Source: a virus
Direction: 5' to 3' (one strand)
DNA length: 45,000 nt
Virus record (IMG/VR): IMGVR_UViG_3300044998_001139
Span: 1 to 45,000 of that record
Numbering within the stretch: position 1 is the stretch's first letter; each line of letters starts with the position of its first letter. Below are positions 7,135-14,308 of this stretch, piece after piece. The notes below the pieces were generated by a model. That model saw nothing but the letters and a program-made list of their open reading frames with translations, ran no database searches and was not told the origin of the DNA. Position numbers and translations under genes: made by a program.

Positions 7135-8498
7135 ATAGCGTTGTGACCAAAAAGCGCTGCGCCGTCTACACCCGTGTCTCCACCGACGAGCGCCTGGATC
7201 AATCCTTCAACTCTCTTGATGCCCAGCGCGAAGCAGGCCATGCCTACATCGTGAGCCAGCGTGCCGAGGGCTGGTTGCCGGTCGCCGATGACTACGACGA
7301 CGGCGGCTACTCAGGCGGCAACATGGAACGCCCGGCATTGAAACGGCTGATGGCCGACATCATGGCCGACCAGATCGACATCGTGGTCGTCTACAAGATC
7401 GACCGCTTGACACGCAGCCTGGCCGACTTCGCCAAGCTGGTGGAGCTCTTCGAGCGCCACAAGGTGTCGTTCGTGTCGGTGACACAGCAATTCAACACCA
7501 CCACGTCGATGGGGCGGCTGATGCTGAACATCTTGCTGTCCTTCGCCCAGTTCGAGCGCGAGGTCACCGGCGAGCGCATCCGCGACAAGATCGCCGCCAG
7601 CAAGCGCAAGGGTCTATGGATGGGGGGATACACGCCGCTGGGCTACGAGGTCAGAGACCGCAAGCTCGTTGTTGTGGAAAAAGATGCGGAGGTCATCCGG
7701 CGAATCTTCATGCGATTTACCGAGACACGCTCCATCACAGACATCGTTCGCGAAATGGCCTTGGAGGGAATCACCACCAAGCCCAACCGCCTGAAGGATG
7801 GCCGCGTGCGTAACGGCACGCCAATGGACAAGAAGTACATCTCCAAGGTACTGCGCAACCCGATCTACGTCGGCGAAATTCGCCACAAGGGAGCGGTGTT
7901 TGCCGGGCAACACGAGCCAATCATCACGCGCCAGCTGTGGGACCGAGTGCAGACCATCCTTGCCGAAGATGCCCATCAGCGCATGGGCAAGACCCAGACC
8001 CGGCACAAGACCGACGCCTTGTTGCGCGGCCTGATGTTCGGCCCTGATGGCGGCAAATACCACATCACCTACAGCAAGAAGCCATCCGGCAAGAAGTACC
8101 GCTACTACATCCCCAAGGCAGACAGCCGTTACGGCTACCGCAGCAGCGCCACCGGGATGATCCCGGCCGACCAAATCGAGGAGGTGGTGGTGAACCTGAT
8201 TGTGGGGGCGCTCCAGTCACCAGAAAGCATCCAGGGCGTCTGGAACGCGGTGCGCAGCAAGTACCCGGAGATCGACGAGCCCACGACCTTGCTGGCCATG
8301 CGCCATCTCGGAGAGGTCTGGAAAGCCTTGTTCCCCGCTGAGCAGGTGCGGCTGGTCAATCTGCTGATCGAGCGCGTCCAGCTTCTCTCCGATGGCGTCG
8401 ACATCGTCTGGCGCGAGTCGGGATGGCGGGAACTGGCCGGTGAGTTGCAGGCGGACAGCATCGGCGGCGAACTGCTGGAAATGGAGATGGCCCCATGA
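7131..8498 (+). CDS. Large serine recombinase (phage integrase)
   Basis: The product has 455 residues. The N-terminal resolvase domain (about 8-155) has YTRVST with nucleophile Ser17. It also has KIDRLTR with the active-site arginines (92, 95) and [15 protein letters not shown] near its end. A recombinase domain follows (about 165-270, [23 protein letters not shown], then [12 protein letters not shown]). The family catalyses attP x attB integration by double-strand cleavage and rotation. The zinc-ribbon region (about 300-330, [14 protein letters not shown]) lacks the usual cysteines, as in a known subgroup. ATG 7131 follows AGGAGG and overlaps the DUF2924 stop. The target site is unknown. It is the only integrase seen, so it probably inserted the prophage. 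Confidence 0.93.
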   Translation: MNSVVTKKRCAVYTRVSTDERLDQSFNSLDAQREAGHAYIVSQRAEGWLPVADDYDDGGYSGGNMERPALKRLMADIMADQIDIVVVYKIDRLTRSLADFAKLVELFERHKVSFVSVTQQFNTTTSMGRLMLNILLSFAQFEREVTGERIRDKIAASKRKGLWMGGYTPLGYEVRDRKLVVVEKDAEVIRRIFMRFTETRSITDIVREMALEGITTKPNRLKDGRVRNGTPMDKKYISKVLRNPIYVGEIRHKGAVFAGQHEPIITRQLWDRVQTILAEDAHQRMGKTQTRHKTDALLRGLMFGPDGGKYHITYSKKPSGKKYRYYIPKADSRYGYRSSATGMIPADQIEEVVVNLIVGALQSPESIQGVWNAVRSKYPEIDEPTTLLAMRHLGEVWKALFPAEQVRLVNLLIERVQLLSDGVDIVWRESGWRELAGELQADSIGGELLEMEMAP

Positions 8499-8971
8499 AC
8501 CGCACGTCCAAGAAGCTGGTCGGCGATGGCATACCCCACGAGCGCCGCCATCCGCTGGAGGGGGGAGGTGTCCGGATCACGACTTTCGTGCCCGTCCATT
8601 TCAAGAAGCGCGGTATCAAAAAGGTGATCGTTGCCCCGGAAGGCATCACCCAGCCAATTGCCATCACCAATACCCCGGTACTGACCCCCGAACAGGATCG
8701 CCCACTGCTCAAGGCGCTGGGGCGCGGTATCTACTGGCAGCAGTTGATCGACAACGGAACGGTGGCCAGCAGCGTCGAGATTGCCGAACGGGAGCGCATC
8801 CACCGTTCCACGGTCAACGATCTGCTGCGGCTGGCGCTTCTCGCCCCCGACATTGTCCAGGCCGCCTACGAAGGACGCCTGCCCCGGGCGGTGTCCTTGG
8901 AAGCCCTGCTGCGTGCCAAGGTGCCCTTGGACTGGAATGAGCAACGCCGTCTGATCGCTTCCCTCGGGTAG
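8495..8971 (+). CDS. HTH protein of the serine-recombinase cassette
   Basis: The 158-residue protein starts inside the recombinase stop (ATGA). The N-terminal half is basic (FVPVHFKKRGIKKVIVAPEG). The C-terminal half has a helix-turn-helix-like stretch (ASSVEIAERERIHRSTVNDLLRLALLAPDIV, about 89-120) followed by ALLRAKVPLDWNEQRRLIASL. Proteins of this type consistently follow recombinases of the DUF2924 linkage group. Likely roles are DNA binding during recombination or control of the cassette. The function is not established. Confidence 0.7.
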   Translation: MNRTSKKLVGDGIPHERRHPLEGGGVRITTFVPVHFKKRGIKKVIVAPEGITQPIAITNTPVLTPEQDRPLLKALGRGIYWQQLIDNGTVASSVEIAERERIHRSTVNDLLRLALLAPDIVQAAYEGRLPRAVSLEALLRAKVPLDWNEQRRLIASLG

Positions 8972-8997
8972 CGGAGGGTCCAGCAAAAAAATTTTCC

Positions 8998-9089
8998 GCT
9001 ACGCCAAATGTAGCTGTTGCTACGCCAGATGTAGCGCCTTCCCCGATGAAGGCGTGCATCGGTCATCAACGGCCAGTACAGGACTGGCC
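8998..9089. promoter_or_regulatory. Repeat- and dyad-rich control region before the early operon
   Basis: Two 17-base direct repeats differ at one position: GCTACGCCAAATGTAGC (8998-9014) and GCTACGCCAGATGTAGC (9019-9035). Each is itself a GCTAC...GTAGC dyad. They are followed by hairpins cgccttc/gaaggcg (9035-9054) and ggccagt/actggcc (9071-9089). The 159-base gap between integration cassette and early operon is the natural place for a phage operator or a recombinase accessory site. No clear -35/-10 was found. Confidence 0.5.
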
Positions 9090-9130
9090 ACCGGTCGCGC
9101 CCCAATCCCTGAACGGGAAGGAGCACGGCA

Positions 9131-9457
9131 ATGGCCTATTCATTGGCACTGGCTGGAGGCTCCGGTAGTACACCGGGCCTCAATTCCGGCATCGGGTTCA
9201 GTTCGACGCCTACCCCTGAAACCACGGCGCTGTCCCAGCGGCGCTTCCTGAGCGAGGTCGAACTCGCCAATCGCTGGGGCATGTCCCCCAAGACCCTCAC
9301 GCGCTGGCGCGGCATGGGCAAGGGCCCCTTTTTCGTCAAGTTCTCGAAGAAGGTCGCCTATCCCCTCGATGGCGAGAACGGGGTGCTCGATTATGAGAAA
9401 CGCCACGTCTATGCCTCGACGTCCGAGCGTGTGCCGGTGAAGGGAGGTCAGTCATGA
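9131..9457 (+). CDS. Excisionase-like helix-turn-helix protein
   Basis: The 108-residue protein has a disordered Ser/Gly/Thr-rich start (1-40). A MerR/excisionase-type wHTH core follows (FLSEVELANRWGMSPKTLTRWRGMGKGP, about 38-66) and then a strand-turn FVKFSKKVAYPLDG. Such domains select a DNA site by residues in the second helix and occur in AlpA/Xis and phage Cox-like regulators. AAGGAG precedes the ATG. It is the first gene of the early operon, and a Xis or repressor role fits the position. No other repressor candidate is obvious in the prophage. Confidence 0.7.
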   Translation: MAYSLALAGGSGSTPGLNSGIGFSSTPTPETTALSQRRFLSEVELANRWGMSPKTLTRWRGMGKGPFFVKFSKKVAYPLDGENGVLDYEKRHVYASTSERVPVKGGQS

Positions 9458-9936
9458 AAGAACTGACCCTCTACCCAGCCGACCTCGCGGCCATGAGCAC
9501 GGCCCAGTTGGCGGCGCTACCGATCAGCGACTTCGTCGCCGCTGAGCGCAATGTCGATGAGGCCGTCGCTTACCTCAAGCACCTGCGCGCCAAGCTGGAT
9601 ACCGCCAAGCTCCAGCGGTACGGCGAGCAGGCTCGAACGGCCCTGCGCGAATCCGGCCGCGATTTCGGCACCGCCCACATCTGCGACGGGGCGCTGCACG
9701 TCAAGTATGAACTCCCCAAAAAGGTGACCTGGAACCAGGCCATCCTCAAGGAGATGGCCGAGCGCATCGTCGCTGCGGGCGACAAGGTCGAGGACTACAT
9801 CGACATCAAGCTGTCGGTGTCCGAGACCCGCTACAGCAACTGGCCGCAGGCCTTGCAGCAGCAGTTCGCGGCTGCCCGCACGGTCGAGGAAGGCAAGCCG
9901 ACCATCACCCTGACGCTCGATGGGGGTGCCGCATGA
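9454..9936 (+). CDS. Phage early protein, function unknown
   Basis: The 160-residue helical protein is rich in Ala and charged residues. It has a central KLDTAKLQRYGEQARTALRESG helix and a DGALHVKYELPKKVTWNQAIL strand-helix part. GGAGGT precedes the ATG, which overlaps the previous stop; its own stop overlaps the next gene. I recognise no catalytic motif. Its position directly before the Sak4-like ATPase suggests a role in DNA recombination, as such small proteins often accompany that ATPase. Confidence 0.6.
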   Translation: MKELTLYPADLAAMSTAQLAALPISDFVAAERNVDEAVAYLKHLRAKLDTAKLQRYGEQARTALRESGRDFGTAHICDGALHVKYELPKKVTWNQAILKEMAERIVAAGDKVEDYIDIKLSVSETRYSNWPQALQQQFAAARTVEEGKPTITLTLDGGAA

Positions 9937-10781
9937 AAAAGCTCCCCATCGTGTCCGCCATCGAGCGGATGGCCGAGCGCAAGGGCGTGAAGCTGCTGAT
10001 GCTGGGCAAGTCCGGCATCGGCAAAACCACGCGGCTCAAAGACCTCGACCCGGCCACCACGCTGTTTCTCGACATCGAGGCCGGTGACTTGGCGGTGGCC
10101 GACTGGCCGGGCGACACCATCCGTCCGGCTTCGTGGCCGGAGAGCCGCGACTTCTTCGTGTTCCTCGCGGGCCCAGACAAGTCGCTGCCGCCGGAGGCCG
10201 CGTTCTCGCAGGCGCATTACGACCACGTCGTCGAAAAGTTTGGCGACCCGGCGCAACTCGACCGCTACCAGACCTTCTTCGTCGATTCGATCACGCAGCT
10301 GTCGCGCCAGTGCTTCGCGTGGTGCAAGACGCAGCCGGGCTCCGTCAGCGACCGCACCGGCAAGCCAGACCTGCGCGCGGCATATGGCCTGCTCGGTCAG
10401 GAAATGATCGCGGCGCTGACCCACCTGCAGCACGCACGCGGCAAGAACGTGGTGTTCGTGGCCATCCTCGACGAGCGGCTCGATGACTACAACCGCAAGG
10501 TGTTCGTGCCGCAGATCGAGGGCAGCAAGACCGCCCTCGAACTGCCCGGCATCGTCGACGAGGTCGTCACGCTGGCCGAGATCAAGGCCGAGGACGGTAG
10601 CGCCTACCGCGCGTTCGTCACCCACACCGTCAATCCCTACGGCTACCCGGCCAAAGACCGCAGCGGTCGGCTCGACCTGCTCGAACCGCCCAACTTGCGC
10701 GCGCTGATCGCCAAGTGCGCGGGCGCAACCGCCGCGCCAGCCAGCGCCGCCACCCCCAAACACATCGAATCTCAGGAGTAA
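9933..10781 (+). CDS. Sak4-like RecA-fold ATPase
   Basis: The 282-residue phage nucleotide-binding protein is of the AAA_24 type. Walker A is GKSGIGKT (25-32), and Walker B is FFVDS (115-119). The strand LFLDIEAGD (44-52) and the KNVVFVAILDERLDDY segment are typical. Relatives (Sak4) act as single-strand annealing or strand-exchange ATPases with a phage SSB, working on replication intermediates. The next gene product looks like that SSB partner. It lies in the early operon with a start overlapping the preceding stop. Confidence 0.85.
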   Translation: MKKLPIVSAIERMAERKGVKLLMLGKSGIGKTTRLKDLDPATTLFLDIEAGDLAVADWPGDTIRPASWPESRDFFVFLAGPDKSLPPEAAFSQAHYDHVVEKFGDPAQLDRYQTFFVDSITQLSRQCFAWCKTQPGSVSDRTGKPDLRAAYGLLGQEMIAALTHLQHARGKNVVFVAILDERLDDYNRKVFVPQIEGSKTALELPGIVDEVVTLAEIKAEDGSAYRAFVTHTVNPYGYPAKDRSGRLDLLEPPNLRALIAKCAGATAAPASAATPKHIESQE

Positions 10782-10786
10782 TCGCC

Positions 10787-11413
10787 ATGACCAGCAACTG
10801 GAACGACTTCAATGACGCCGAACAGCAGCAAGGCTTCGACCTCATCCCCAAGGGCACGCTGGTACCGGTGCGCATGACCCTCAAACCGGGCGGTTATGAC
10901 GACCCGTCGCAGGGATGGACGGGCGGCTACGCCACCGAGTCTTTCGAGACCGGCTCGATCTACCTCGCCGCCGAATTCGTGGTCACCGCCGGTGAGCACG
11001 CCAAGCGCAAGATGTGGAGCAACATCGGCCTTCACTCCAAGAAGGGGCCGACCTGGGGCCAGATGGGGCGCAGCTTCATTCGCGCCGTGCTCAACAGCGC
11101 ACGCAACGTTCATCCGCAAGACAACAGCCCGCAGGCCGCCGCCGCGCGGCGCATCCAGGGCTTCCATGAACTGGACGGTATCGAGTTTCTGGCCCGCGTG
11201 GACATCGATAAGGACGCCAAGGGCCAGGACCGCAACGTGGTCAAGCTCGCGGTCGAACCCGACCACCCCGAGTACGCCAAGCTCATGGGCGTGCCGCCCA
11301 AGGCCAAGACCGGCGGCGGCACCTCGGGCGCTCCGGCACAGGCAGCACCCGCGTATCAGACCTCGGCTACGCAACGCGCACCCGTGACGGGCAAACCGTC
11401 GTGGGCGCAGTGA
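10787..11413 (+). CDS. Probable phage single-stranded DNA-binding protein
   Basis: The 208-residue protein has a beta-rich N-terminal part (DLIPKGTLVPVRMTLKPGG, ESFETGSIYLAAEFVVTAGEHAKRKMW). A central helix-strand region (FHELDGIEFLARVDIDKDA) precedes a low-complexity Gly/Ala/Thr tail ending in Trp-Ala-Gln. A compact OB-like body plus flexible C-terminal tail resembles SSB design, though the classic acidic tip is missing. GGAG precedes the ATG. Position next to a Sak4-like ATPase supports the call; identity is inferred from context more than from motif. Confidence 0.6.
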   Translation: MTSNWNDFNDAEQQQGFDLIPKGTLVPVRMTLKPGGYDDPSQGWTGGYATESFETGSIYLAAEFVVTAGEHAKRKMWSNIGLHSKKGPTWGQMGRSFIRAVLNSARNVHPQDNSPQAAAARRIQGFHELDGIEFLARVDIDKDAKGQDRNVVKLAVEPDHPEYAKLMGVPPKAKTGGGTSGAPAQAAPAYQTSATQRAPVTGKPSWAQ

Positions 11414-11424
11414 GGGAGGAGGCC

Positions 11425-12282
11425 ATGAACGTATCCATGCTCACTGCCAGCCACTACGGCGTCGTGCATTTCGGCGATCTCGACTGCGAGGCGGTCGTGC
11501 TCACCACCGGCGAGCGCGGCTACGTCCAGCGCCAACTGGCGCGTGCCTTGGGTCTGCGGGACAAAAGTCCGGGTACGCAAATCGGCGCCTTGATCCGTGA
11601 ATTCGCCGCTAACTCCTTGTCAGTATTCGAGAAACAAGGGTACGCAAAGGTGCGCCTGCCGTCCGGTCAGACCGGGACGTTCTTCCCCGCGGGCATCCTG
11701 AGCGACGTTGCGCTCGGCATCATCGAGGCCGCGCTGCAAGGGCGTCTGCATGCCAAGCGAAAGCACATCATCCCCAACTGCCAGAAGATTCTCTCAGCGC
11801 TGGCCACCACCGGCGAAATTGCGCTGATCGACGAGGCCACCGGCTACCAGCACCACCGCGCACCGGATGCGCTGCAGGAGCTGATCTCCAAGTTGCTGCG
11901 CAAATCCTGCGCATCGTGGGAGCGGCGTTTTCACCCGGATTACTACCGCGCCATCTATCGGTTGTTCGGCTGGAAGTACCACGGCCACGACCAGAACCCG
12001 CCGCATGTCGTCGGCCAGATCACGCTGCGCTGGGTCTACGGGCCGGTGCTGCCGGAAGACTTGCTGGGCGAGATCCGCAGTCGCAAGGGCATCTCGCAGA
12101 AGCACCACCAGTGGCTGTCCGATCAGGGACTCGCACATCTGGAATCGCAGATTCACGCGGTCACGGCGATTGCGCGCAGCTCGATGAGCTATCCCGACTT
12201 CAAGCGCCGCTGCGAGGCCGCCTTTGCTGGCGCTGCCCTGCAGTTGGGCCTGCTGCTCGATGAACTCGAGGAGGGGGCGTGA
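11425..12282 (+). CDS. P63C-domain phage protein
   Basis: The 285-residue protein carries the P63C domain signature ALIDEATGYQHHRAPDALQELI (about 134-155), followed by KSCASWERRFHPDYYRAIYRLFGW and a long helical end. The N-terminal part (GDLDCEAVVLTTGERGYVQRQLARALGL) resembles anti-repressor or Bro-like DNA-binding beginnings. P63C proteins are found in phages and phage-derived loci; their activity is unknown. GGGAGGAGG precedes the ATG, and the stop overlaps the next GTG start. Confidence 0.8.
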   Translation: MNVSMLTASHYGVVHFGDLDCEAVVLTTGERGYVQRQLARALGLRDKSPGTQIGALIREFAANSLSVFEKQGYAKVRLPSGQTGTFFPAGILSDVALGIIEAALQGRLHAKRKHIIPNCQKILSALATTGEIALIDEATGYQHHRAPDALQELISKLLRKSCASWERRFHPDYYRAIYRLFGWKYHGHDQNPPHVVGQITLRWVYGPVLPEDLLGEIRSRKGISQKHHQWLSDQGLAHLESQIHAVTAIARSSMSYPDFKRRCEAAFAGAALQLGLLLDELEEGA

Positions 12283-12779
12283 AATGCTGGGTCTGCAAAC
12301 GACAGGCCCGGGGCTACGGCCACACCGACAACCGCCACGGTGTGGGCGACCCCCGGCGCTATCCCATCGACTGGGTGTTCTGTTCCCGTCGCTGCCAGGA
12401 AGCGTTTCACGCGCTGTACGGCAACTGGCTACGGGCCAGGGAAGGTCGCATCGACAAGACGGAGGTCGCCATGATCGATCCGTCTGATGTCGAACTTGCC
12501 GCGATGAAGACGTGCCTCAAGGCCTTCGGCGAGGCAGCGGGCGAGATCGGCTTCGCCAAGGCGCTGGGCGATTACTCCGAAGCCGAGGCCCTGCGGGTGA
12601 TCGACGCCATCGTCACTTGCTGGTCGGACGCAATGGTCGCGCACCACGAGTCAAGCAAGTTTCCGCCCGTGCGGGGCTTGCCGCCCACGCCCGATCCGCT
12701 GGCACTCGATGCCGCCAATCCGTTCACGGATCTGGAGGACGACCTGCCCTGGGAAGAACCGAAGGGGAAGAGGCCATGA
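12279..12779 (+). CDS. Zinc-finger phage protein (DUF6511-like)
   Basis: The 166-residue protein starts at GTG (overlapping the previous stop, with GAGGAGG ahead). The N-terminal zinc ribbon is CWVC (3-6) paired with CSRRC (35-39), followed by a helix reminiscent of phage recombination accessory proteins. The C-terminal half is acidic with a Pro-rich end (PFTDLEDDLPWEE). DUF6511-type proteins are common in early operons of such phages. It lies directly before the Cas4-like nuclease and may assist DNA processing; this is inferred from position. Confidence 0.7.
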   Translation: MKCWVCKRQARGYGHTDNRHGVGDPRRYPIDWVFCSRRCQEAFHALYGNWLRAREGRIDKTEVAMIDPSDVELAAMKTCLKAFGEAAGEIGFAKALGDYSEAEALRVIDAIVTCWSDAMVAHHESSKFPPVRGLPPTPDPLALDAANPFTDLEDDLPWEEPKGKRP

Positions 12780-13510
12780 TGGACTTCAATTCCTCATCGA
12801 GCATCGCGGGCCAGGTCACCGCCTTGGTCGACGCCGGGTTGCAGCAGGCCCGCGCTCGTCAGTCTGAGCGCCAGTACCTCGGGGCCTCGCGCCTCGGGGT
12901 GGCCTGCGAGCGCGCGCTGCAGTTCGAGTACGCCAAGGCGCCCATCGACCACGGACGGGACACCCCGGGCCGGATGCTGCGCATCTTCGAGCGTGGCCAT
13001 GTCATGGAGGACTGCATGGTCGCGTGGCTGCGGGACGCAGGCTTCGACCTGCGCACGCGCAAGGCGGACGGCGAGCAGTTCGGCTTCTCGGTGGCCGATG
13101 GCCGACTGCAGGGCCACATCGACGGCGTCATCGTCGCGGGCCCCGAGGGCTTCGCCTATCCCGCGCTCTGGGAGTGCAAAGCCTTAAGCAACAAGTCCTG
13201 GCGCGAGCTGGAGAAAAAGGGCTTGGCCATCGCCAAGCCCATCTATGCCGCGCAAGTGGCGATTTACCAAGCCTATCTCGAACTGCACGAGCATCCGGCG
13301 ATCTTCACGGCGCTCAACGCCGACACGATGGAGATCTACACCGAGCTCGTGCCCTTTGACGCGGCGCTGGCCCAACGCATGTCGGACCGGGCGGTGAAGG
13401 TCATCACGGCGACTGGGGCGGGAGAACTCCTGCCACGCGCCTTCCATGACCCGACCCACTTCGAATGTCGGATGTGCGCGTGGCAAGACCGTTGCTGGAG
13501 AGAGCAATGA
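12776..13510 (+). CDS. Cas4-like PD-(D/E)XK exonuclease with Fe-S cysteines
   Basis: The 244-residue RecB-family nuclease has His75 in RGHVMED, Asp116 in GHIDGVI, and the Glu133-x-Lys135 pair in LWECKAL. Together these form the metal site. Cys44 (GVACERAL) with Cys231, Cys234 and Cys240 at the C-terminus form the 1+3 arrangement that holds a 4Fe-4S cluster in Cas4, Dna2 and AddB. Such phage enzymes resect DNA ends for annealing, which matches the Sak4-like ATPase and SSB upstream. No CRISPR array or cas gene is near. Two ATGs (12776, 12779) are possible; the first overlaps the preceding stop. Confidence 0.85.
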   Translation: MMDFNSSSSIAGQVTALVDAGLQQARARQSERQYLGASRLGVACERALQFEYAKAPIDHGRDTPGRMLRIFERGHVMEDCMVAWLRDAGFDLRTRKADGEQFGFSVADGRLQGHIDGVIVAGPEGFAYPALWECKALSNKSWRELEKKGLAIAKPIYAAQVAIYQAYLELHEHPAIFTALNADTMEIYTELVPFDAALAQRMSDRAVKVITATGAGELLPRAFHDPTHFECRMCAWQDRCWREQ

Positions 13511-13719
13511 ACCATACCCAATCGCACGTACCTACGGCGGAACCGATGGTAGGGGCGCGCCACGCTGCCCGTCTGCTCAATCTTCCGCCGTACTACTTCA
13601 CCAAACCTCGGTGCCGCGTCTCGAAGCGGATTCCTCATTACCGGATTGGCCAGATGGTTCGATTCCGGATGTCGGAGCTCCGGGCATGGGCAGTTGCGCA
13701 AGGAGACGCTCATGAGTGA
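13507..13719 (+). CDS. Small excisionase-like DNA-binding protein
   Basis: The 70-residue protein has MVGARHAARLLNLPPYYFTKPRCR, a MerR/Xis-like helix-turn-helix, followed by a basic wing (RIPHYRIGQMVRFRMSELRAW). The start overlaps the nuclease stop (ATGA), and the end overlaps the next gene by eight bases. It could be the excisionase partner of the recombinase or an early transcription factor. Confidence 0.65.
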   Translation: MNHTQSHVPTAEPMVGARHAARLLNLPPYYFTKPRCRVSKRIPHYRIGQMVRFRMSELRAWAVAQGDAHE

Positions 13720-14308
13720 CTACCGTGTTCGCATCACCGTGCGCAATGCCCGTTTGCTGCGCGCCATTGAGCGGGCGGGTCACAGGCCGGGCGCACCGTT
13801 TGCTGCCGCCGTCGGCATCAGCTACTACGGGGCACTGTTGCCCTACCTCAATCTCACACGCTCGCCGCTGACACCGGATGGGTTGTTGCGGGAATGTGCA
13901 TGGGCCTTGTGCGACTTTCTGAACGCATCCCCCTCCGATCTGTGGTCGGATGCCCAGCTCCGACCACTGGAGACAAACCATTCCAGCGTCGATCTGGATG
14001 CAGACAGCGTGCAAGCCCTGGCCTGTGGAACGGCATCTGCCGACCCGCTGCGGCTCGCCAGCCACGCGCAGGCAGGTCGCATCATCCAGGACGCCCTCGA
14101 TTCGCTGACACCGCGTGAGGCGGATGTGATCCGCGAGCGCTTCTTTGCGGGATCGTCGCTCGACGAAATCGCCGAGAAGATGAAGGTCACGCGCGAGCGC
14201 GTCCGTCAGATCGAGGGGAAGGCGCTGCGCAAGTTGCGCCACGAATCTCGCATCCCGCAGGAGCTGGCCGGTGTCGCCGATGTGATCGGAGGTGCTGCCG
14301 ATGCTTGA
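13712..14308 (+). CDS. Regulator with sigma-70 region 4 domain
   Basis: The 198-residue product ends in a clear sigma-70 region 4: LTPREADVIRERFFAGSSLDEIAEKM followed by VTRERVRQIEGKALRKLR (about 135-180). In sigma factors this reads the -35 element. The N-terminal 90 residues resemble an XRE-like fold seen in phage proteins (NARLLRAIERAGHRPGAPFAAAVGISYYGALLPY) rather than region 2, so it is not a complete sigma factor. It may redirect host polymerase or serve as an activator for later genes. AAGGAG precedes the ATG. The following primase gene overlaps it by eight bases. Confidence 0.75.
   Translation: MSDYRVRITVRNARLLRAIERAGHRPGAPFAAAVGISYYGALLPYLNLTRSPLTPDGLLRECAWALCDFLNASPSDLWSDAQLRPLETNHSSVDLDADSVQALACGTASADPLRLASHAQAGRIIQDALDSLTPREADVIRERFFAGSSLDEIAEKMKVTRERVRQIEGKALRKLRHESRIPQELAGVADVIGGAADA

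Noticed and set aside
7131-8498. Loss of zinc-ribbon cysteines as evidence of a dead recombinase
   Set aside because: A known subgroup linked to DUF2924 lacks them; catalytic Ser and Arg residues are intact.
9831-10763. Long minus-strand open frames opposite phage genes (also 14568-16151, 32617-36321 and similar)
   Set aside because: They are antisense shadows produced by high-GC codon use, without ribosome sites or recognisable domains.
12776-13510. CRISPR-associated Cas4
   Set aside because: No repeats, cas1/cas2 or other cas genes nearby; the gene is embedded in a phage early operon.
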